From NCBI GenBank assembly GCA_025141675.1, contig CP081161.1, forward strand, positions 2,206,001-2,270,000: a stretch of 64,000 bases of DNA, given 5' to 3'. The notes beneath the pieces were generated by a model. The model made no database searches. It was not told the origin of the DNA and saw nothing but the letters and a program-made list of their open reading frames with translations. This stretch comes from Rhodobacteraceae bacterium S2214 (GTDB lineage Bacteria > Pseudomonadota > Alphaproteobacteria > Rhodobacterales > Rhodobacteraceae). Made by a program: the position numbers and the translations under genes. Every line of letters starts with the position of its first letter. Positions within the stretch are counted from its first letter, which is position 1. This document shows positions 57,641 through 64,000 of this stretch, piece by piece.

Positions 57641-57820
57641 TCAGAAGGTGACTATTTCAAGAATGACGTGTGCGGCATCCATAACGACCTTTCCTTCTTC
57701 GCGAAAATTGACCGTGATTTTTCCTGCAATATTCGATTGGACCTGCCCATCGCCCCACTCTGGCTTTTCAGTGTGACGGACGATCATGCCCGGCTCAAGT
57801 ATCGCGTTCATCTCAGACAT
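57641..57820 (-). CDS. Small DUF3553 protein, 59 residues
   Basis: ATG at 57820 with AAAGAGAT 3-8 nt upstream. The product MSEMNAILEPGMIVRHTEKP... then WGDGQVQSNIAGKITVNFR and EEGKVVMD is typical of DUF3553, a short Tudor/CarD-like beta domain found alone in alphaproteobacteria or at the tail of UvrD-like helicases. It is divergent from chpT with 28 bp between start codons. Function unknown; an opposite-strand frame over the same bases is not coding. Confidence 0.85.
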   Translation of the reverse strand: MSEMNAILEPGMIVRHTEKPEWGDGQVQSNIAGKITVNFREEGKVVMDAAHVILEIVTF

Positions 57821-57848
57821 CGTATCTCTTTCACGTTAGGCCCAAATC

Positions 57849-58442
57849 ATGCGCAATGATATCGCAGCACTGGTCGGATCTCGTATATGCCATGACCTTA
57901 TCAGTCCAATTGGGGCAATCGGCAATGGGGTCGAATTGATTGGACTGACTGAATCGACTTCGGGGCCGGAAATGGCGCTGATCAGCGAAAGTGTCGAGAA
58001 CGCAAATGCACGGATCAGGTTTTTTCGCGTGGCCTTTGGTGCCGCCAGTGCCGATCAGATCATTGGCCGGACCGAAGTCCTGTCGATCCTGTCAGCCACC
58101 GCAAAATCAGGACGGTTTACGTATTACTGGCAGGTCGACAACGATCATGCGCGGCGCGACGTGCGCATCGCGTTTCTACTGCTGCAATGTTTTGAAACCG
58201 CGTTTCCTGTCGGTGGCGACATCACCATTATCCAAGACGCCGATACATGGACCCTAACGGCCCATGGCGACCGGATGAACTATGACCAAAGCCTGTGGGA
58301 CAGCCTGACCCGGCCCCGATTGGGATACGAACATTCCGCCGCCGAAGTGCAATTCGCCCTGCTTCCCATTGTGCTGCAAGAGGCGCGCCGCACCCTGAAT
58401 GTCGCAGTAACAGGTGACCAAATCACCGCGACATTCCGGTAA
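57849..58442 (+). CDS. chpT: Histidine phosphotransferase ChpT
   Basis: A 197-residue histidine phosphotransferase that passes phosphate from CckA to CtrA. The phosphorylated histidine is H15 in SRICHDLISPIGAIGNGVEL, followed by the degenerate ATPase-like domain (about residues 90-197). Together with ctrA and sciP in this window it covers three parts of one relay; cckA is not in view. Divergent from the DUF3553 gene across a very short promoter region. Confidence 0.9.
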   Translation: MRNDIAALVGSRICHDLISPIGAIGNGVELIGLTESTSGPEMALISESVENANARIRFFRVAFGAASADQIIGRTEVLSILSATAKSGRFTYYWQVDNDHARRDVRIAFLLLQCFETAFPVGGDITIIQDADTWTLTAHGDRMNYDQSLWDSLTRPRLGYEHSAAEVQFALLPIVLQEARRTLNVAVTGDQITATFR

Positions 58443-58448
58443 CTGCGA

Positions 58449-59705
58449 TTAAGATCGGATCGTTCCGTCGCCCGTGACGAGGTACTTAAAGCTCGTCAAT
58501 TGGGTTGCGCCAACGGGTCCACGGGCGTGAAGCTTGCCCGTCGCGATCCCAATTTCCGCACCCATCCCGAATTCGCCACCATCGGCAAACTGCGTAGAAG
58601 CGTTGCGCATCAGGATCGCACTGTCGAGTTGCGTGAAGAAAGTTTGCGCAACAACGTCATCTTCGCAGATAATTGCGTCTGTGTGGTTGGACCCGTGTTC
58701 CCGAATATGCGCAATCGCACCGTCGACACCGTCAACAACGCGTGCCGCGATGATCATGTCCAAAAATTCGCGGCCAAAATCATCTGGTTTCGCGGGTATC
58801 GTTCCTTCGACTTTTGCCAAGGGTCCGTCCGCGCGGACTTCGACACCTGCCGCGATCAGATCATTCACCAGTCCGGCGCCTTGCGCGTCAAAAAAGGCTT
58901 GGTCGATCAGAACCGTTTCTGCAGATCCGCAAATCCCGGTCCGGCGCGTTTTCGCGTTCAACAAGACCGCGCGCGCCTTTTCCAAGTCCGCAGATCCATC
59001 TACGTAGACATGGCAAATCCCTTCAAGATGCGCAAAAACAGGCACCCGGGCTTCTTTTTGCACCAACCCAACAAGACCTTTGCCACCACGCGGCACGATC
59101 ACGTCGATGTGGTCAACGGCTTGTAACATCGCGCTGACGGCTTCGCGGTCGCGGGTGGGGACCAATTGGATGGCCGCCTCCGGCAGCCCTGCCGCACGGA
59201 GCCCTTCTTGCAAACACGCATTGATGGCCGTTGCTGAATGAAAACTTTCCGACCCGCCCCGTAGAATCACAGCGTTGCCGGATTTCAGACAAAGCGCGCC
59301 TGCGTCCGCCGTCACATTCGGGCGGCTTTCGTAGATCACACCAATCACGCCAATCGGCGTGCGGACACGTTGAATGTGCAGGCCACTGGGTTGCGTCCAT
59401 TCTTCGGTCACTTCGCCAACGGGATCGTCTTGCGCGGCCACCGCACGCAACCCATCGACCATGCCTTTGATGCGGTCCTCGTCCAGCATGAGGCGGTCCA
59501 TCATCGCAGGGCTGAGGCCCTTGTTCGCGCCAAAAGCCATGTCTTTGACGTTCTCTGCAATAATGTGGTCACGCTGTGCCCAGACGGCGCCTGCTGCGGC
59601 CTCCAATGCTTTGCGCTTTGCCGGTGCCGGAGTTGCTGCGAGGATCGCTGCTGCGGCGCGTGCGTTTGCGCCAATTTCATGCATCATATCTTTGATTTCA
59701 GTCAT
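58449..59705 (-). CDS. proA: Gamma-glutamyl phosphate reductase
   Basis: Second step of proline synthesis from glutamate. The 418-residue protein has the aldehyde-dehydrogenase fold with catalytic cysteine in [17 protein letters not shown] and conserved [20 protein letters not shown]. The ATG at 59705 has GAGGAA upstream; an in-frame GTG earlier overlaps the ribosome site. It follows proB by 8 bp. Confidence 0.96.
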   Translation of the reverse strand: MTEIKDMMHEIGANARAAAAILAATPAPAKRKALEAAAGAVWAQRDHIIAENVKDMAFGANKGLSPAMMDRLMLDEDRIKGMVDGLRAVAAQDDPVGEVTEEWTQPSGLHIQRVRTPIGVIGVIYESRPNVTADAGALCLKSGNAVILRGGSESFHSATAINACLQEGLRAAGLPEAAIQLVPTRDREAVSAMLQAVDHIDVIVPRGGKGLVGLVQKEARVPVFAHLEGICHVYVDGSADLEKARAVLLNAKTRRTGICGSAETVLIDQAFFDAQGAGLVNDLIAAGVEVRADGPLAKVEGTIPAKPDDFGREFLDMIIAARVVDGVDGAIAHIREHGSNHTDAIICEDDVVAQTFFTQLDSAILMRNASTQFADGGEFGMGAEIGIATGKLHARGPVGATQLTSFKYLVTGDGTIRS

Positions 59706-59713
59706 TTTTTTCC

Positions 59714-61875
<2,162 letters not shown>

Positions 61876-61927
61876 CTACCAGTGTTGGATGGCGCTTAAT
61901 CTATTTCGCGCAGGCTCTCAAGCGCTG

Positions 61928-62401
61928 CTAGTCGGTGCGGGTTAAGCGATATTGGCGTGATGCAACCGGGTAGCCACGGGCCAGTGCATGGCGATAGCAA
62001 GTTTGCCAGTGGGTAAAACCGCATTTTATGAGCACCCGATGAGATGCCGGATTGTCGATCCATGTTGTGGCCGTCAAAACATCTGCATCATTGGTATCAA
62101 AGAAATGCGCCGTGGCGTGGCGCGTTGCTTGCGTCGCAATCCCACGTCCGTGAACTGATCGCGGCAGAGTATAGCCAATGTTTGCACCGGTTACGCCGAT
62201 CCGACCGGCCCATTCACCACTGTGCTTGATCGTCCAACAAAAGCCGTCCCCCTCAAAAGGTTTGCAGTATTTCGCAACCTGATCAGGGTCCATCGGCCAA
62301 GCCCATCCTCCCAGCTGCCGCACGACGCGCCAGTCCGAAGCAAGCGCGGTCAGATCAGCATGATCATCAGCACACATCTCGTGATAAGTCAGGTCAAGCA
62401 T
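61928..62401 (-). CDS. GNAT acetyltransferase (RimJ/RimL-like), third of three
   Basis: A 157-residue GNAT protein. The acetyl-CoA loop is near RSVHGRGIATQATRH (typical GxGxAT/E form) and the ending NPASHRVLIKCGF fits the RimJ/RimL group. The start overlaps the preceding GNAT by 8 bp. Target unknown. Confidence 0.82.
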   Translation of the reverse strand: MLDLTYHEMCADDHADLTALASDWRVVRQLGGWAWPMDPDQVAKYCKPFEGDGFCWTIKHSGEWAGRIGVTGANIGYTLPRSVHGRGIATQATRHATAHFFDTNDADVLTATTWIDNPASHRVLIKCGFTHWQTCYRHALARGYPVASRQYRLTRTD

Positions 62402-62936
62402 TATGGAGGCTTTCCCAACGAGTACGAGTCAGCACCATGCCTTGCGATTGCACGTCTGCGCCTGTCGCCGCACAATGTGATGTACCAATAACCGTCGGCA
62501 AAAAGCCGAGCTTTCCCAGCACGTTGGCTGACCCGACGTTGCCGAGGAAGTAATTACTGGTGATCTCAACATCGTCGGTTGTGGCGAAATGGTGCGCACA
62601 GGCCGCCATCGCCGCCTCTGTCGCATAGCCCTGCCCCCAGTGGTCTTGGCCCAGCCAATACCCGTGGGCATCACCGCCGCCGACGTTTCCGATCAACGTA
62701 TCATCTTCGAAAATCGACCACGACGCGGCGCGACCAGCAAGGTTTTCTTCGATGAACCAGGTCGCGTCCTCTTTAGTATAAGGATGCGGAACAACCGAAA
62801 GCCAACGCGTCACGTCAAGATTATTCAACTGCGGAACAATCGCATCGACATCAGACAGCGCCATCGGACGCAGTTCAAGCCGCGCGGTTTTGATCACCGG
62901 TACGGGGGTCACCCCATTTTGAGCATATACGTCCAT
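62394..62936 (-). CDS. GNAT acetyltransferase (RimJ/RimL-like), second of three
   Basis: A 180-residue GNAT protein with TARLELRPMALSDVDAI at the start, the acetyl-CoA loop LGQDHWGQGYATEAAMA and NVGSANVLGKLGFLP near the end. Its start overlaps the preceding GNAT by 28 bp. Probably N-acetylates a protein or small amine; target unknown. Confidence 0.85.
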   Translation of the reverse strand: MDVYAQNGVTPVPVIKTARLELRPMALSDVDAIVPQLNNLDVTRWLSVVPHPYTKEDATWFIEENLAGRAASWSIFEDDTLIGNVGGGDAHGYWLGQDHWGQGYATEAAMAACAHHFATTDDVEITSNYFLGNVGSANVLGKLGFLPTVIGTSHCAATGADVQSQGMVLTRTRWESLHNA

Positions 62937-63472
62937 GTTGGCACCGTAGCCTTGCGGGCAACGGAATAGGCTTCCGCATCGCCCAGATAGTCGAACCCGT
63001 TGTTTGTCAGCACACGTGCCGAACTTGGGTTGTCTTGAAACGCTTCAGCAAAAATTTGCTTTGCGTTGTGCGGATTTGCGGCCAGCAATGTCCGGACAGC
63101 TTCGGTCGCGAGACCCGTGTTCCAGAACGCAGGCGCGATCCAATAGAAAATCTCGGATTGATCACGGTCCATCCGGTTGAGGCTGATCAGCCCCAATGCT
63201 TCGGCATTCCCGCCATCAGTGCCGTCCAAAATCCAGATATCTTCAAGCCGGTCGTCGGCGCTGGCGCGATCAATCATCGCTTCGACAGTCCCCGGAGGCA
63301 GAGGATGCGGCATGGCACGGGTACCGCGCGCAATACGTTCGTCACCTGCATACATTGCGACAAGACCCACATCAGCACGCCGCAATGGGCGCAACACAAA
63401 GCGGTCCGCCGCAATTGTGATCTGGTCGTTTGTCGCCGCTTTATCCGGCGTTGCGATTGTATTGTGCATCAT
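62909..63472 (-). CDS. GNAT acetyltransferase (RimJ/RimL-like), first of three
   Basis: A 187-residue GNAT protein with FVLRPLRRADVGLVAM, loop APAFWNTGLATEAVRTL and NPSSARVLTNNGF motifs. A strong ribosome site (CGAGGAGGGA) precedes the ATG-ATG start at 63472. First gene of a three-GNAT cluster inserted between rpmA and obgE. Confidence 0.86.
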   Translation of the reverse strand: MMHNTIATPDKAATNDQITIAADRFVLRPLRRADVGLVAMYAGDERIARGTRAMPHPLPPGTVEAMIDRASADDRLEDIWILDGTDGGNAEALGLISLNRMDRDQSEIFYWIAPAFWNTGLATEAVRTLLAANPHNAKQIFAEAFQDNPSSARVLTNNGFDYLGDAEAYSVARKATVPTWTYMLKMG

Positions 63473-63559
63473 GGCTTTCCCTCCTCGAAAAACCGGTGCC
63501 TCCCAAACTGGGCCTCACGTCAGAACTGTCGTCTACTTTCATATCGTGTCGATAGTATG

Positions 63560-63594
63560 AAAAAGTAAGGGGGACCGGTGTTCACCGATCCCCC
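63560..63594 (-). terminator. Terminator of rplU-rpmA
   Basis: A long GC-rich stem (GGGGGATCGGTG and CACCGGTCCCCC in the minus direction, one G-U pair, tight loop) followed by TTACTTTTT. It separates rpmA from the GNAT cluster. Confidence 0.85.
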
Positions 63595-63621
63595 CAAATG
63601 CGTTACCTTGGAAACTTCGGT

Positions 63622-63891
63622 TTACTCAGCGGCCTCCGCCACTGGGAGAACTGAAATAAAGGTACGGCCCTTAAGGCCTTTGTGGAATTGTACGTTGCCT
63701 TCGATGGTTGCGAAGATCGTGTGATCTTTGCCCATGCCAACGCCCATACCTGGCCACATCTTTGTGCCACGCTGACGCATGATGATGTTGCCTGGGATCA
63801 CGACTTCGCCGCCGTACTTTTTCACGCCAAGACGGCGACCAGCTGAGTCGCGACCGTTACGGGATGAACCGCCTGCTTTTTTATGTGCCAT
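63622..63891 (-). CDS. rpmA: 50S ribosomal protein L27
   Basis: An 89-residue L27 with the usual [20 protein letters not shown] start and [20 protein letters not shown] core. GGAGAG lies 6-8 nt upstream of the ATG. Follows rplU by 12 bp. Confidence 0.98.
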   Translation of the reverse strand: MAHKKAGGSSRNGRDSAGRRLGVKKYGGEVVIPGNIIMRQRGTKMWPGMGVGMGKDHTIFATIEGNVQFHKGLKGRTFISVLPVAEAAE

Positions 63892-63903
63892 TGGTGTCTC
63901 TCC

Positions 63904-64000
63904 TTACGCTTCTTTAGCGAATTCTGCGGCTTGTTTCAGCCACTCGTCACGCTCAATGCGGCCTTTGAATGACAATTGGTCATCCATATACGCAATTTCG
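63904..64000 (-). CDS. rplU: 50S ribosomal protein L21, C-terminal end (runs off the right edge)
   Basis: Only the last 31 codons are visible, ending DQLSFKGRIERDEWLKQ...KEA before TAA at 63906-63904. This matches the C-terminal extension that I associate with L21 of Rhodobacteraceae, and the position before rpmA agrees. NuoE carries a similar tail in this family, but the gene order favours L21. Confidence 0.85.
   Translation of the reverse strand, partial: EIAYMDDQLSFKGRIERDEWLKQAAEFAKEA

Noticed and set aside
57629..57859. Plus-strand 76-codon frame before chpT
   Set aside because: The minus strand encodes a recognisable DUF3553 protein over the same bases; the plus frame has no family signal.

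Overview
The window reads as chromosomal DNA of an alphaproteobacterium of the family Rhodobacteraceae (roseobacter group; a Loktanella/Yoonia/Octadecabacter-like marine lineage is plausible, but species cannot be fixed from sequence reading alone). The reasons are the CtrA, SciP and ChpT cell-cycle phosphorelay genes, the ornithine-lipid pair olsB-olsA, a cysteine-free HemB, a ribosomal protein L21 whose tail matches the long C-terminal extension I associate with this family, and many small conserved proteins typical of the group. Almost every base is coding. No prophage, transposase, CRISPR array or rRNA operon was seen.

Layout. 1-4.2 kb: 5' end of mfd, a membrane protein, hemB, a YSC84-type lipoprotein and a MobA-like nucleotidyltransferase. 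4.2-14.4 kb: two same-strand RTX proteins that both end in a Hint autoprocessing domain; the second is about 2,690 residues and holds eight VCBS/cadherin-like repeats. Its 630-bp upstream region carries one perfect and one near-perfect CtrA box. 15-26.5 kb: tRNA-Leu(CAA), a YpfJ-type metallopeptidase, DedA/DsbB-like membrane proteins, an arginine-to-proline catabolic unit (Lrp regulator, arginase, ornithine cyclodeaminase), gyrA, an outer-membrane-like protein, trmFO-gluQ, hisI and a NifU-like scaffold. 26.5-33.7 kb: a 40-residue membrane peptide behind a LexA-like GAAC array, recG-ligA, ctrA, sciP and mnmA. 33.7-44.4 kb: acyltransferase, DedA protein, GST, an ATPase, metA, lipoprotein hydrolase, ppk2-tetR, a PagL-like protein and a PepSY unit. 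44.5-50.8 kb: an HTH-TPR protein with unusual phased repeats at its start, rpsI/rplM, then a guanidine-II riboswitch operon (Gdx exporter plus a cysteine hydrolase) next to a MocR regulator and a DUF1127 gene. 50.8-64 kb: ECHDC3-like protein, M32 carboxypeptidase, ctaA, trmJ, thiE-like, olsBA, DUF3553/chpT, proA-proB-obgE, three tandem GNAT acetyltransferases, rpmA and the end of rplU.

How genes work together. ctrA, sciP and chpT are three parts of one phosphorelay, and the CtrA boxes before the giant RTX gene suggest that surface or secreted protein production is tied to it. The strongest regulatory call is the guanidine-II riboswitch: two hairpins with identical ACGA loops sit directly in front of an SMR exporter with Gdx hallmarks, and an isochorismatase-family hydrolase follows 17 nt later. 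The most speculative but interesting items are the possibly SOS-controlled 40-residue membrane peptide and the HTH-TPR gene with five 10-bp-phased repeats.
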